Notes: generated from the sequence alone by a model not told the origin. A stretch of DNA of 64,000 nucleotides from an uncultured Aquimarina sp. (GCA_947500545.1 CANMSO010000007.1:248001-312000); one strand, 5' to 3'. Shown: positions 50,957 to 60,616, numbered from the stretch's first letter. Made by a program: numbers and translations.

Positions 50957-52495
50957 ATGAAAACAGTAATTCTTAGTCTAGCAACTTTATTTATTACGAC
51001 AGTGATGGTTGCGCAGTCGAACATTAGTGATGTAAGTCAAACAGGGGAAGACAACGTCGCTGACATTACTCAGGTAGGAACCGAAAACTCTTCTTTAACA
51101 GCACAAGAAGGATCAGCTAATACTGCTACAGCAATTCAAGGAAGCGAAGCATTTAGTTCAAGAAATGGTGTTGTAGAACAAACACAAACTGGAGTTAAAA
51201 ATTCAGCTACAGCTCAACATGAAGAAGATGCAAATGGGATTTTTCAGGTACAGATTGGTGATGGAAACACTGCCAGTGCTACACAAAATTTAGCATTTTT
51301 TGGAGGAGGAAACTCTGCAGATCAACTTCAAGAGGGAAGAGGAAACTCTGCGGTAATATCTCAAGAAGGGATTTTAAACACTGCATTCCAAGCTCAGTTA
51401 GGAGATGGTAATATGGCATCTGCAACTCAAGAAGGAACCTTTAACTTTAGTGATAGTAATCAAGAAGGGGCTTTTAACTCGGCTACTATTGCACAAGTAG
51501 GAGACGGTAACGCATCTCAGCAAATACAATTAGGAGAAGCAAATAGTGCAGCAGGAGAACAATGGGGAACAGATAATTTCTTAAACCAAGACCAAGAAGG
51601 TGGAGGTAACGTTGCAACTTCTTTACAAGGTAGTAGTATTTTTGACTCTAGAGGAGGAGAAGTACAACAAGTACAAATAGGAGATGAAAATACTGCTTTT
51701 GCTAATCATGAAGAAGATAATAACACAATTCTTCAAGGACAATTAGGAGATGCAAACAGTGCTAGTGCAGATCAAAACCTTGGTTCTTTTGGTGGCGATA
51801 ACTTTGCAATCCAAATCCAACTAGGTAATGGAAACACAGCAACCGCTTCACAAAATGGTAGCAATAACAGTTCTGATCAAGAACAAAGTGGAGATGAGAA
51901 TGTTGCAAGTGTAACACAATCTGGTACAGATAATAATGCAATCCAAAGCCAAAGTGGTGTAGGTAATGTTGCTACAGCAGAGCAAGGAGGATTTTTCTTT
52001 ACTTCTAGAGGTGGTACTGTAGACCAATTCCAATCAGGTGATGAAAACCAAGCATTTGCTAGACATGAAGAAGATAACAATACTGTTACTCAAACTCAAT
52101 TAGGAAACGCAAACAGTGCTTCTGCAACACAGAATATATTGACATTTGGTGGTGAAAACTTTACTCAACAATTCCAGATTGGTGACGGAAACGTAGCTGA
52201 AGCTTCTCAAGAAGGTGAAGGTTTTGGACTTGGAGAAGGTAACATCATTAGCCATATCCAATTAGGAGACGAAAATATTGCGATTACAGGTCAGCAAGGA
52301 GTTGGTAATATTAGCGATATCTTCCAGAGCGGAAATGGAAACATAGCATTGGATTCTCAATTAGGAACTGATAACTTTACTTTTGTTACTCAAACTGGAG
52401 ATTTGAACAGTAGTACTATTCTTCAAGCAGGAACAAACAATTCAGCAGTAGTTACTCAAACTGGAGTAGGAGCTGGAGGAGGATCTTTACAATAA
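50957..52495 (+). CDS. Major curlin-like amyloid fibre subunit
   Basis: 512 aa with a signal peptide (VILSLATLFITTVMVAQS). The mature protein is made of about 22 curlin repeats of the form Q-x-G-x-x-N-x-A-x-x-x-Q. A larger unit is superimposed three times: an SRxG block (residues 68, 231, 350), HEED exactly 20 residues later (88, 251, 370) and FGG 27 residues after that (115, 278, 397). Far longer than E. coli CsgA (151 aa). It is the first gene of an operon with CsgB-like, CsgE, CsgF and CsgG proteins, so it is the exported fibre subunit. Confidence 0.88.
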   Translation: MKTVILSLATLFITTVMVAQSNISDVSQTGEDNVADITQVGTENSSLTAQEGSANTATAIQGSEAFSSRNGVVEQTQTGVKNSATAQHEEDANGIFQVQIGDGNTASATQNLAFFGGGNSADQLQEGRGNSAVISQEGILNTAFQAQLGDGNMASATQEGTFNFSDSNQEGAFNSATIAQVGDGNASQQIQLGEANSAAGEQWGTDNFLNQDQEGGGNVATSLQGSSIFDSRGGEVQQVQIGDENTAFANHEEDNNTILQGQLGDANSASADQNLGSFGGDNFAIQIQLGNGNTATASQNGSNNSSDQEQSGDENVASVTQSGTDNNAIQSQSGVGNVATAEQGGFFFTSRGGTVDQFQSGDENQAFARHEEDNNTVTQTQLGNANSASATQNILTFGGENFTQQFQIGDGNVAEASQEGEGFGLGEGNIISHIQLGDENIAITGQQGVGNISDIFQSGNGNIALDSQLGTDNFTFVTQTGDLNSSTILQAGTNNSAVVTQTGVGAGGGSLQ

Positions 52496-52585
52496 GATTT
52501 GACTAAAATTTAATATATTTACAAGGGTTATGCTTATAGTTACTATGAGCATAACTCTTTTCTTGATTTTTTTAATACTGAAAAG

Positions 52586-53107
52586 ATGAACAATAATATT
52601 CTTAAACTAGTATTTGCTTTTTTAATTCTTTCAACTAGTATGTCCTTTGCACAGGATACAGACAAGGAAGATCAGGTTTTGGTTACAGATCAAGATAAAT
52701 TTATAACATTATCTCAGGTAAATAGTGTTTCACCACAGGTATCTAGGGATTTATCGTCTATTCCTGAAGGTACGAACTCGATTTTTATTCAACAAATAGG
52801 AGCTGATAATGTAGTGCTTTCTAATATAGTCGCAAATTCTTCGGATATTAAGATATTACAAAATGGAATCGAAAATAGAATTGAGATAGACGAGTCAGCA
52901 AACGAAATTGAAAAAATAATCACGCAGACTGGTAATAATAATACTGTTATTGATTTTTCTTTCAACCCTGATATTTCTACTTCTCTAGAACTTATTCAAG
53001 AAGGAGATAATCACATTTTTGAACGTTTTGGTAATAATGAATTATCTAAAAACTTGAAGTTCAAAATGACAGGTGAGGCGCGCACTATAATTGTTAGAAG
53101 TTTTTAA
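52586..53107 (+). CDS. Minor curlin / nucleator-like protein
   Basis: 173 aa with a signal peptide (LVFAFLILSTSMSFAQ). Four degenerate curlin-like units are visible (FIQQIGADNVV, KILQNGIENRIE, IITQTGNNNTVI, LIQEGDNHIFERFGNN). The short, degenerate repeat array and place after the main subunit suggest a CsgB-type nucleator that anchors the fibre. The C-terminus (KNLKFKMTGEARTIIVRSF) is non-repetitive and basic. Confidence 0.75.
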   Translation: MNNNILKLVFAFLILSTSMSFAQDTDKEDQVLVTDQDKFITLSQVNSVSPQVSRDLSSIPEGTNSIFIQQIGADNVVLSNIVANSSDIKILQNGIENRIEIDESANEIEKIITQTGNNNTVIDFSFNPDISTSLELIQEGDNHIFERFGNNELSKNLKFKMTGEARTIIVRSF

Positions 53108-53162
53108 GATTCAATAATTTCAGAGGCTATCTGAGCGTTGAAAAAACGAAAACTATACATAC

Positions 53163-53891
53163 ATGAAACCTAAACTCATCATACTTCTTACCTTAATGTT
53201 TCAGGTTTCAATTGCCCAATTCACAAACGTAGATATAGTTGCCAAGATTAAAACAGAAAAAATTGATGACGCTATTTCTATAATAAGTACCGCTACAAAT
53301 ACTACTGAGGTATACAAAAGTTTACATTATACATTTTCTGTTTTCAGAACAGATGCTCAAAACAATTTATCTAAAAGCGATCAAGAAGGTAGATTTACCT
53401 TAGAAGCAAACGAAAGGAAAGAACTTTCTGTTGTTTCGTTAAATATCGATGACAAAGAAAAAGTAGTAGTGCTTTTGCTTGTTTATGAAGAAGATAAAAT
53501 TATAGGAAAAGATCGTTTGGCTTTTAATGATAAGCCTAAACAAGAGCCTCAAAAAATAGAAGAAGATTATTCTACAGATGATGGGATAGAACTAAAAGGT
53601 ATTGTTATAGAAGAAACCAAAACCAAACCAGGTAGAGATTTTTATGAATTCTTTTATAATTCGTATACTCTTAATCAAATAAATGGTAGTAAGGTTGTAG
53701 GGGTATACGAAACATTAAGTTTTGGTAGAACAACCATATTACGAGTTAAAATTGAAGATAAAGTTATTCATCAATTTATAGGGAAACCAGATTTGGAATA
53801 TTTAGAACAAATGTCGAAACTTGCAATTCGGAAAGTCTATAAATATTTTAAAGATCTCAAAAAACAGAAAAATGATATTTTTCAATATTAA
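53163..53891 (+). CDS. csgE: CsgE-like curli chaperone with an N-terminal CsgH-like domain
   Basis: 242 aa with a signal peptide. The C-terminal half (about 140-242) is CsgE: ELKGIVIEETKTKPGRDFYEFFYNSYTL and LRVKIEDKVIHQFIGKPDLEYLEQ. The N-terminal half (about 35-130) is a separate beta domain: SLHYTFSVFRTDAQNNLSKSDQEGRFTLEANERKELSVVSLN, which resembles CsgH. E. coli CsgE alone is about 129 aa, so this looks like a fusion. Known: CsgE caps the CsgG pore and guides subunits; CsgH-like proteins inhibit premature amyloid formation. Confidence 0.78.
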   Translation: MKPKLIILLTLMFQVSIAQFTNVDIVAKIKTEKIDDAISIISTATNTTEVYKSLHYTFSVFRTDAQNNLSKSDQEGRFTLEANERKELSVVSLNIDDKEKVVVLLLVYEEDKIIGKDRLAFNDKPKQEPQKIEEDYSTDDGIELKGIVIEETKTKPGRDFYEFFYNSYTLNQINGSKVVGVYETLSFGRTTILRVKIEDKVIHQFIGKPDLEYLEQMSKLAIRKVYKYFKDLKKQKNDIFQY

Positions 53892-53931
53892 CACAATTAC
53901 CTGGGGATCAAAAAAACAATAAAATAAGGAC

Positions 53932-54339
53932 ATGAAATCAATTGTAGCAACCATATTTTTTATTTTTTCGATGTGTAGCTTTTCTTTTGGACAGGATTTA
54001 GTCTACAGACCAAAAAACCCTGCATTTGGAGGTGACACATTTAATTATCAATGGCTTCTGAATTCTGCAGAGTCTCAAAATAAATTTACAGATGATGAAG
54101 ATCCAGGTAGAGACGAAAGATCGGATTTAGAAAGATTTACTGAAAGTTTGAATAATCAATTATTAAGTCAAATATCAAGATCATTATTTAATGAGCAATT
54201 TGGGCAAGATGGCCTTACAGAGGGCACCTTCAGTTTTGGAACATTATTTATAGAAATCTTTCCTTCAGGAGAAGGTTTGGTAATCAATATTTTGGATACA
54301 AGCACCGGAGATCAATCCCAAGTAATAATTCCTAATTAA
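53932..54339 (+). CDS. csgF: Curli assembly protein CsgF
   Basis: 135 aa with a signal peptide ending at SFGQ. The mature N-terminus DLVYRPKNPAFGGDTFNYQWLLNSAESQN is the CsgF signature that inserts into the CsgG pore. It ends 6 bases before csgG. Confidence 0.9.
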   Translation: MKSIVATIFFIFSMCSFSFGQDLVYRPKNPAFGGDTFNYQWLLNSAESQNKFTDDEDPGRDERSDLERFTESLNNQLLSQISRSLFNEQFGQDGLTEGTFSFGTLFIEIFPSGEGLVINILDTSTGDQSQVIIPN

Positions 54340-54345
54340 TTTTTA

Positions 54346-55827
54346 ATGTATTATAAGTTTTATAAAGTAATCGCAATTATCTCTTGCGCACTTTTATTAT
54401 CCGGATGTGGAGCATACTTTAATCAACCTATCGTGATAGAGAATGCTAGAATTGGTGAGGATACAGAGGCCACAAAAGCATTAAGAAATTTCCCTGCGCC
54501 GGTAGAACCAGTGGTTGTGGGGGTATATAAATTTAGAGATCAAACCGGGCAATATAAGCCAACAGAGAGCGGAAGTACTTTTAGTACTGCAGTTACTCAA
54601 GGGGCAACAACAATTTTAATTAAGGCTTTAGAAGATTCTAAATGGTTTGTGCCGATAGAGAGAGAAAATTTAAGTAACCTTCTTAATGAACGTAATATAA
54701 TTCGTTCGACAAGAAAGGAATATAGAAAAACTAAAAACCCCAACGAACCTCAATTACCACCACTATTGTATGCAGGAATCATTCTAGAAGGAGGAATTGT
54801 TTCCTATGATTCTAATATAATTACAGGAGGTTTGGGAGCTAGATATTTTGGTGTTGGAGCTTCTACACAATATAGACAAGATAGAATTACAATATATCTA
54901 AGAGCAGTTTCTACATCAAGTGGTAAGATTTTAAAGACAGTATATGTATCTAAAACTATTCTGTCACAAGCACTAGATGCAAATTTCTTTAGGTACGTAA
55001 GATTTAGAAGACTGCTGGAAGCAGAAACAGGATTTACAAAAAATGAACCTGCGCAAATGGCTGTATCCGAGGCTATAGAGAAAGCCGTAGAATCTTTAAT
55101 TGTTGAAGGGATAGAGGACAGGTTATGGGCAGTTAAAGCAGATTCTCAGACTGTAAATGATTTAGTTGCGAGTTACAAGGCAGAAAAGGAAGAAGCACAA
55201 AATACAGCTTTGTATGAACGGTATTTTAAAGAAAGAAGAGGCAAAAAGTCCCTATTTGCAAAGGGAGGTACTGCTTTAATTGGTGGAGATTATAATAACG
55301 CAGAGTTAAGTTATTCAGCACGGATAGGAGCAAGATATTACTTCAATCCTTATGTTAATGCCAATGCGAGCATTAATAAGTTTGAGCTTAACAATCAAAA
55401 TGCCTTTTCTGAAGGATTTAATGCTATTGATTTAAATGCCGAATTAACTTTATTGCCTTTTGAAAAATTGACTCCATTCTTTTTTGGAGGGTTTGGAACA
55501 GTAAATACTGATAGCTTCGATAGAACATTTTTTAAATTTCAATATGGAGGAGGAATTGAGTATTTGATTTCAGACGATATCGGAGTCTCATTAAATGGAA
55601 CTCATAATGTTGTTTTGGGCGATAAATTGGATAATATCGTTCAAGGAAAGCGTGATGATCAATACTTTAATTTTTCATTTGGACTTAATTGGTATTTTGA
55701 TAATCCAATAAAGATGAACAAAAAGGCTAGAAAGAAAGAACAAGAGAAGAATTTAAAGTTGCAAAAGCTTAGAAAAAGGAATAGAGAAGTTAGAAAAGAA
55801 AGTTTAACCCCTAGAGGGGAAAATTAG
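54346..55827 (+). CDS. csgG: CsgG secretion pore with extra C-terminal beta-barrel domain
   Basis: 493 aa. Lipoprotein signal LLLSGC (Cys21). Residues 22-280 are CsgG (VVVGVYKFRDQTGQYKP, WFVPIERENLSNLLNER, GGLGARYFGVGASTQYRQDRITIYLRAVSTSSGKIL). From about 300 to 465 there is a beta-rich stretch ending FNFSFGLNWYFDNP, like a small OmpA/outer-membrane barrel, then a very basic tail. E. coli CsgG is 277 aa, so the C-terminal 200 residues are an addition. Confidence 0.88.
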   Translation: MYYKFYKVIAIISCALLLSGCGAYFNQPIVIENARIGEDTEATKALRNFPAPVEPVVVGVYKFRDQTGQYKPTESGSTFSTAVTQGATTILIKALEDSKWFVPIERENLSNLLNERNIIRSTRKEYRKTKNPNEPQLPPLLYAGIILEGGIVSYDSNIITGGLGARYFGVGASTQYRQDRITIYLRAVSTSSGKILKTVYVSKTILSQALDANFFRYVRFRRLLEAETGFTKNEPAQMAVSEAIEKAVESLIVEGIEDRLWAVKADSQTVNDLVASYKAEKEEAQNTALYERYFKERRGKKSLFAKGGTALIGGDYNNAELSYSARIGARYYFNPYVNANASINKFELNNQNAFSEGFNAIDLNAELTLLPFEKLTPFFFGGFGTVNTDSFDRTFFKFQYGGGIEYLISDDIGVSLNGTHNVVLGDKLDNIVQGKRDDQYFNFSFGLNWYFDNPIKMNKKARKKEQEKNLKLQKLRKRNREVRKESLTPRGEN

Positions 55828-55898
55828 TGAGATAGTTCAAAAATTGAACTTAATCGAATTAATCCCGTACTCGATACGGGAACTAAAATCAAAATAAA

Positions 55899-57389
55899 GT
55901 GAAAGAATTTATCATTAAAACAATAATGGTTTTGGTTATTTTGACTACATTTTCATGTAGTGAGGATACAATTGATTTAGAAGGTTTAGGGTCTGTAAAA
56001 GGAAGGGTGGTAAAGGTTGGTACCAACGAACCGTTAGAGAATGTTAAAATATCTACCAATCCTGGATCTAGTACAGTTTTTACCAATGCTGAAGGTTTTT
56101 ATCTTCTAGAAAATGTGCCTTCGGGAGATTATTCTCTTTCGGCTCAACGAGAAGGATTGTTGGCAGTTTTTGAGGGAATTACTGTAATCTCAGATAGAGA
56201 ATTAGAGGTAGTTTTCGAGATGGATGTAGAAACAGCAGGAAACCGACCTCCTGATGCCGCTGTACTCCTTACTCCAGCAGATAATGCAACAAATCTTCCT
56301 ATAGAATTAGGATTAGTTTGGAGTTCTAACGACCCAGATAATGATGAACTTAAATATACCGTTACTTTAAGGAATGATGAAAATACGAATGTAGAGGTTT
56401 TTGAAAACATCACAGATACAACATTTGCGTTATCAGGACTAGCTTATGGTGTGAAATATTTCTGGCAGGTGGCGTCTAGCGATGATATAAACGATCCTGT
56501 TAATAGTTCAACTTTTGCCTTCGAAACAGGGATTCCTCCAAATAATCGAATTGTGTTTACACGATTAGTACAAGGTAATAGCGTTATTTATTCGTCTGAC
56601 GAAAGCGGAGCAACAGAGATTGCACTCACTTCTGAGTCAAAAAATAGTTTTAGGCCAAGAAGAAATGTAGCTACCGGAAAAATCGCTTTTTTACAGTCTG
56701 TAGGTTCACAAACACATTTGTTTACTATGAATGAAGATGGTTCTCAAGTGAGACAAGTTACTTCGCAAGTTGGAGTTTCTGGGTTTAATTTAGAAGAAAT
56801 AGATTTTTCATGGGATGCAAATGGATCCAAATTATTATTTCCTAATCAGGATAAGTTATACTCGATTAATGCAACTGGAAGCGGTCTTAGCTTAGTTTAT
56901 CAAACTACTAATGGTAATCTGATTACAGAAGTAGATAAAAACGAAAATACAGGAATAATTGCTGTAAAAACCAATGATCTTGACGGGTATTCTGTCGAAA
57001 TACTAACGATTAACAATTCTGGAGTGCTGCAAAATACCGTGTTAACTGGTCTAACTGGAGCTGCTGGTGGAATTAACCTATCTGTTGATGGGTCTAAGTT
57101 ACTATATACTCGGGATATTTCGGGATCAGAAAATACAAGCTATCGCAGGCTAGACTCCCATATGTTTATTCATAACTTTAATGGAAGCCCAGCTATTGAT
57201 TTGTCTATAGAAAAACCATCTGGAACAAATGATCTTGATGCCAGGTTTTCTCCAAATGAGGCCAGCGTGATTTATGTAAATACTTCAAATGATGGTATCT
57301 CTGCAAGAAATATTCAAACAGTTCCTATCCTGGACCTAGGAAATAGAACTGGTTTGCTAGAAAATGCTGCAATGCCGGATTGGGAATAA
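55899..57389 (+). CDS. Curli-operon lipoprotein with carboxypeptidase-like, FnIII and beta-propeller domains
   Basis: 496 aa, GTG start, lipoprotein signal VILTTFSC (Cys20). Residues about 30-105 form a carboxypeptidase regulatory-like domain (GSVKGRVVKVGTNEPLENVKIS...), 110-205 an FnIII-like domain, 210-496 a TolB/PD40-type propeller. Follows csgG by 72 bases and ends in a strong terminator, so it probably belongs to the curli operon. Likely an outer-membrane surface accessory; function not known. Confidence 0.7.
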   Translation: MKEFIIKTIMVLVILTTFSCSEDTIDLEGLGSVKGRVVKVGTNEPLENVKISTNPGSSTVFTNAEGFYLLENVPSGDYSLSAQREGLLAVFEGITVISDRELEVVFEMDVETAGNRPPDAAVLLTPADNATNLPIELGLVWSSNDPDNDELKYTVTLRNDENTNVEVFENITDTTFALSGLAYGVKYFWQVASSDDINDPVNSSTFAFETGIPPNNRIVFTRLVQGNSVIYSSDESGATEIALTSESKNSFRPRRNVATGKIAFLQSVGSQTHLFTMNEDGSQVRQVTSQVGVSGFNLEEIDFSWDANGSKLLFPNQDKLYSINATGSGLSLVYQTTNGNLITEVDKNENTGIIAVKTNDLDGYSVEILTINNSGVLQNTVLTGLTGAAGGINLSVDGSKLLYTRDISGSENTSYRRLDSHMFIHNFNGSPAIDLSIEKPSGTNDLDARFSPNEASVIYVNTSNDGISARNIQTVPILDLGNRTGLLENAAMPDWE

Positions 57390-57410
57390 AACCCAAAACT
57401 ATTTAAGTAT

Positions 57411-57457
57411 AAAATTCCAAATTCTAACTTAACTATAGTAGAATTTGGAATTTTGTA
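57411..57457 (+). terminator. Terminator of the curli operon
   Basis: Perfect 16-bp stem (57411-57426 with 57439-57454), 12-base loop, then GTATTTT. The sequence reads AT-rich on both sides, so it may be bidirectional. Confidence 0.85.
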
Positions 57458-57488
57458 TTTTCAGTTTAGTCGTTGTATTAAATTGAAC

Positions 57489-57496
57489 TATCTTTG
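57489..57496 (+). promoter_or_regulatory. Promoter -7 box
   Basis: TATCTTTG is an exact match to the Bacteroidota consensus TAnnTTTG, 20 bases upstream of the ATG at 57516. Confidence 0.65.
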
Positions 57497-57515
57497 CGCT
57501 TTAATTTTCATTACA

Positions 57516-58694
57516 ATGAGTCAAGAAGTTAGTAAACGCTATGCGCAACGTGGAGTTTCTGCATCAAAAGAAGACGTACATAGTGCGATAAAAAATATAG
57601 ATAAAGGACTTTTTCCAAAGGCGTTTTGTAAAATTGTTCCCGATTATCTCACGAAAGACGAAGATTATTGTCTGATTATGCATGCAGATGGTGCAGGTAC
57701 AAAATCCTCATTGGCATACATGTATTGGAAAGAAACAGGAGATGTTTCAGTATGGAAAGGAATAGCTCAAGATGCATTAATAATGAATATTGATGATTTG
57801 TTATGTGTTGGAGCAACCGATAACATTATGCTTTCTTCCACAATTGGGAGGAATAAAAACCTTATTCCGGGTGAAGTGATTTCGGCTATTATAAATGGTA
57901 CAGAAGAATTACTTGAAGAACTTAAAAGTTTCGGAGTGCAGATTCATTCTACAGGAGGCGAAACTGCCGATGTTGGTGACCTGGTAAGAACTATAATAGT
58001 AGATTCTACGGTTACTGCTCGTATGAAACGAAAAGATGTAATTGATAATGCAAATATAAAAGCAGGAGATGTTATTGTGGGCTTTGCTTCTTTTGGTCAG
58101 GCTAGTTACGAAAAAGAGTATAATGGCGGCATGGGGAGTAACGGATTAACTTCTGCTCGTCATGATGTATTTAGTAAGGTTCTTGCAAACAAATATCCTG
58201 AAAGCTTTGATCCGTCAGTTCCTTCTGATTTGGTGTATTCTGGTCAAACAAAGCTTACAGATGCTGTGAAAGATGCACCTATTGATGCAGGTAAGTTGGT
58301 GTTATCTCCAACCAGAACCTATGCGCCTATTATTAAAAAAATATTATCAAAATTTGGTAGCGAAACCATTCATGGGATGGTTCACTGTAGTGGTGGTGCG
58401 CAAACAAAGATTCTTCATTTTATAGACAACCTTCATATCATAAAAGACAATTTATTTGATGTTCCTCCTTTGTTTAAACTAATTCAGGAGAATTCTGGTA
58501 CAGATTGGAAAGAAATGTATCAGGTATTTAATATGGGGCATCGTATGGAGTTATATGTTTCTCCTGAAACTGCAGAAGAAATTATTTCAATTTCTAAAAG
58601 CTTTAATGTAGATGCTCAAATCGTAGGTAGAGTAGAGGCTTCAAGCGAGAAGAAACTTACTATCAAAAGTGAGTTTGGGGAGTATATTTATTAA
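57516..58694 (+). CDS. PurM-like (AIR synthase-related) protein
   Basis: 392 aa from the ATG at 57516; a longer in-frame TTG reading overlaps the terminator and is rejected. PurM fold signatures: RYAQRGVSASKEDVHSAIKN, HADGAGTKSSLAYMYW, HSTGGETADVGDLVRTIIVDST and GSNGLTSARHDVF. Longer than standard PurM, a form common in Bacteroidota where it likely performs the fifth step of purine synthesis (FGAM to AIR). Confidence 0.85.
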   Translation: MSQEVSKRYAQRGVSASKEDVHSAIKNIDKGLFPKAFCKIVPDYLTKDEDYCLIMHADGAGTKSSLAYMYWKETGDVSVWKGIAQDALIMNIDDLLCVGATDNIMLSSTIGRNKNLIPGEVISAIINGTEELLEELKSFGVQIHSTGGETADVGDLVRTIIVDSTVTARMKRKDVIDNANIKAGDVIVGFASFGQASYEKEYNGGMGSNGLTSARHDVFSKVLANKYPESFDPSVPSDLVYSGQTKLTDAVKDAPIDAGKLVLSPTRTYAPIIKKILSKFGSETIHGMVHCSGGAQTKILHFIDNLHIIKDNLFDVPPLFKLIQENSGTDWKEMYQVFNMGHRMELYVSPETAEEIISISKSFNVDAQIVGRVEASSEKKLTIKSEFGEYIY

Positions 58695-59186
58695 TTATCT
58701 AATAACGCTAGTATATTTCTCTTTTAGGAAATCTAATTTAGGATTTATATACTTTTTACAAAAGGGCTTTTCAGGGTTTTTTAAATAGTAATCAAGAAGT
58801 TCAATTCTTGAGGGTTTGAATTCATTAAAGATCAAAACACTGGTAATTAAATTATTAGTAAAAACTGGTTGCAGTTTGTTAAGAATTATTTCAAGTTTTT
58901 CCTTTTCATATGCTTCGAAATAATAGATGGCGCTTCTATATTTTTTTCTAAAACTGTGATTAGATGTACTTTCGTGTGTATGTAAATGAATCTCGATCAG
59001 GTCACTAAGAGTAATCTTTTTTGGATCAAAATGTACAAGTACAGCTTCAGAAAAATAGTTGTTTTCATTGTAACTTTTGATATACCCTTGTTCTACTTTA
59101 TGTACACCTTTCAAAGATTGAAAAACTGCTTCTGTGCACCAGTGACAACCACCTCCTAATCCTATTTTTTGAAAATTACTCATCAT
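58695..59186 (-). CDS. msrA: Peptide methionine sulfoxide reductase MsrA
   Basis: 163 aa. Catalytic motif GGGCHWCTEAVF (nucleophile Cys14; usual GCFWC has His here) and SAIYYFEAYEKEK, EPKP-region replaced by a variable segment, YYLKNPEKPFCKKYI at the end with a possible resolving Cys. Reduces methionine-S-sulfoxide. Ends one base from the PurM-like gene, converging with it; no terminator hairpin between them. Confidence 0.88.
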   Translation of the reverse strand: MMSNFQKIGLGGGCHWCTEAVFQSLKGVHKVEQGYIKSYNENNYFSEAVLVHFDPKKITLSDLIEIHLHTHESTSNHSFRKKYRSAIYYFEAYEKEKLEIILNKLQPVFTNNLITSVLIFNEFKPSRIELLDYYLKNPEKPFCKKYINPKLDFLKEKYTSVIR

Positions 59187-59297
59187 ATATATCCCTATGA
59201 AGATAACTGAATTTCAGAAAAGAACTGAAATACCCTCTTCAGCTAAGGCGAAATATTTATTAATTTTTGTCGTTAAATAGCTATACAAACTAACAAT

Positions 59298-60293
59298 ATG
59301 AGAACCCCAACTTCATATATTTCTGTTTTATTTATGATTTCTATTTTAGTGATTTCCTGTTCTTCAGATGATTCTGAGGGAACTCCTAATAATCCAGATA
59401 TTACGGGAACTGACTTGTCCGAAGCAGAAAATATCCAAATATTTCCTGCAAATCATCCATTAAATATGGATATTTCTAATAGTCCTGTCGATGCTAATTC
59501 AGAGTTAATTTTAAGTAATATAGGGCTAAATGAGAGTTTATTTGCTGATTTTGGTAGCGGTTTGTACCAAGGTACTCCAATCGGAATTCCTTATGTAGTA
59601 GTAAATGATAGTCAACCTGAAGTTCCTATTACGTTTAGAGCAAATGATTACGATGGGGATTATGGTAATGAAAGTGATCAAGGCCCTTTTCCAATACCAT
59701 TAAACGCTCCGATTGAAGGAAATGGAGCTGGGGATAGTCATATAATTGCTGTAGATGTTCAAAATGGAATGTTGTATGAACTATATAATGTGGGTCAAGT
59801 GGGGGCCGGTTTTGAAGCATCCTCGGCTGCAGTTTTTAATTTAAATACTGTTGAGTTTAGAACCGATGGTTGGACCTCTGCCGATGCTGCGGGTCTTCCA
59901 ATATTTCCATTACTGGTGCGTTATCCGGAAGTAGAAAAAGGAGAAATAGATCATCCAATTCGTTTTACCATTGGTCGTTCAAAAATATATGAAGGATACA
60001 TCCATCCAGCACGTCACTTAGTATCAGGTAATGTTAGTAACGAACTATTGCCTTTTGCAGGAAGATTAAGGCTCAAGGCAAATTATGATATTAGCGGTTT
60101 CTCTGAAACCAATCAAGTCATACTTAGAGCAATGAAAAAATATGGTTTAATGCTTGCTGATGTAGGTTCTGATATGTTCATTACTGGGGCACCCAATGAT
60201 AATTGGGATAATGATGATCTCAGAAACCTACGGCAAGTATCATTAGATAATTTTGAAGTTATTGAGCTCGGACAAATTACGACAGCCAACTAA
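59298..60293 (+). CDS. Secreted lipoprotein of unknown function
   Basis: 331 aa, lipoprotein signal ILVISC (Cys21) followed by an acidic Ser/Asp linker. Residues 40-325 form one beta-rich domain: AENIQIFPANHPLNMDISN, GDSHIIAVDVQNGMLYELYNV, EVEKGEIDHPIRFTIGRSK, AMKKYGLMLADVGSDMFITGAPNDNWDNDDL. I have seen similar tail motifs in secreted proteins of unknown function; no enzymatic motif is claimed. Stands alone. Confidence 0.6.
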   Translation: MRTPTSYISVLFMISILVISCSSDDSEGTPNNPDITGTDLSEAENIQIFPANHPLNMDISNSPVDANSELILSNIGLNESLFADFGSGLYQGTPIGIPYVVVNDSQPEVPITFRANDYDGDYGNESDQGPFPIPLNAPIEGNGAGDSHIIAVDVQNGMLYELYNVGQVGAGFEASSAAVFNLNTVEFRTDGWTSADAAGLPIFPLLVRYPEVEKGEIDHPIRFTIGRSKIYEGYIHPARHLVSGNVSNELLPFAGRLRLKANYDISGFSETNQVILRAMKKYGLMLADVGSDMFITGAPNDNWDNDDLRNLRQVSLDNFEVIELGQITTAN

Positions 60294-60325
60294 TGAATGA
60301 TATAAATAACTTAACTTATATAATG

Positions 60326-60523
60326 TTATGAGTTAAGTTCTTCCCCTAGTTTTTTACTTTCTATTTCAGTATCATCTTTATTTTTTTCCACAAGCTCTAT
60401 TAAGTTTTCTTCATTAAATTTCCCTTCTTTTTTTGTTGTTACAATAGGAGCCGGAATTAATGAAGCCATTATAATTAGTAGTATCAAGGCAGTTCGCCTT
60501 ACTAGTTTTTTGAATCTTTTCAT
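60326..60523 (-). CDS. Small membrane-anchored protein
   Basis: 65 aa: basic start (MKRFKKLVRRT), one membrane helix (ALILLIIMASLIPAPIV), acidic tail. No family recognised. Signal-anchor topology with a periplasmic charged tail is likely. Confidence 0.55.
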   Translation of the reverse strand: MKRFKKLVRRTALILLIIMASLIPAPIVTTKKEGKFNEENLIELVEKNKDDTEIESKKLGEELNS

Positions 60524-60616
60524 TTTTAAAATTGATCGGAAATACCGGCAATCTTTACAGAAAGATGCGGTGGTTATATTTTAGAGATCGAGCCCAAAAA
60601 GGCAAATAGGATGTGA

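Noticed and set aside
50957..52495. Regular short DNA repeats that could suggest a CRISPR array
   Set aside because: They are diverged, in frame, and encode curlin units; spacer-like constant lengths are absent. No CRISPR array seen in the window.
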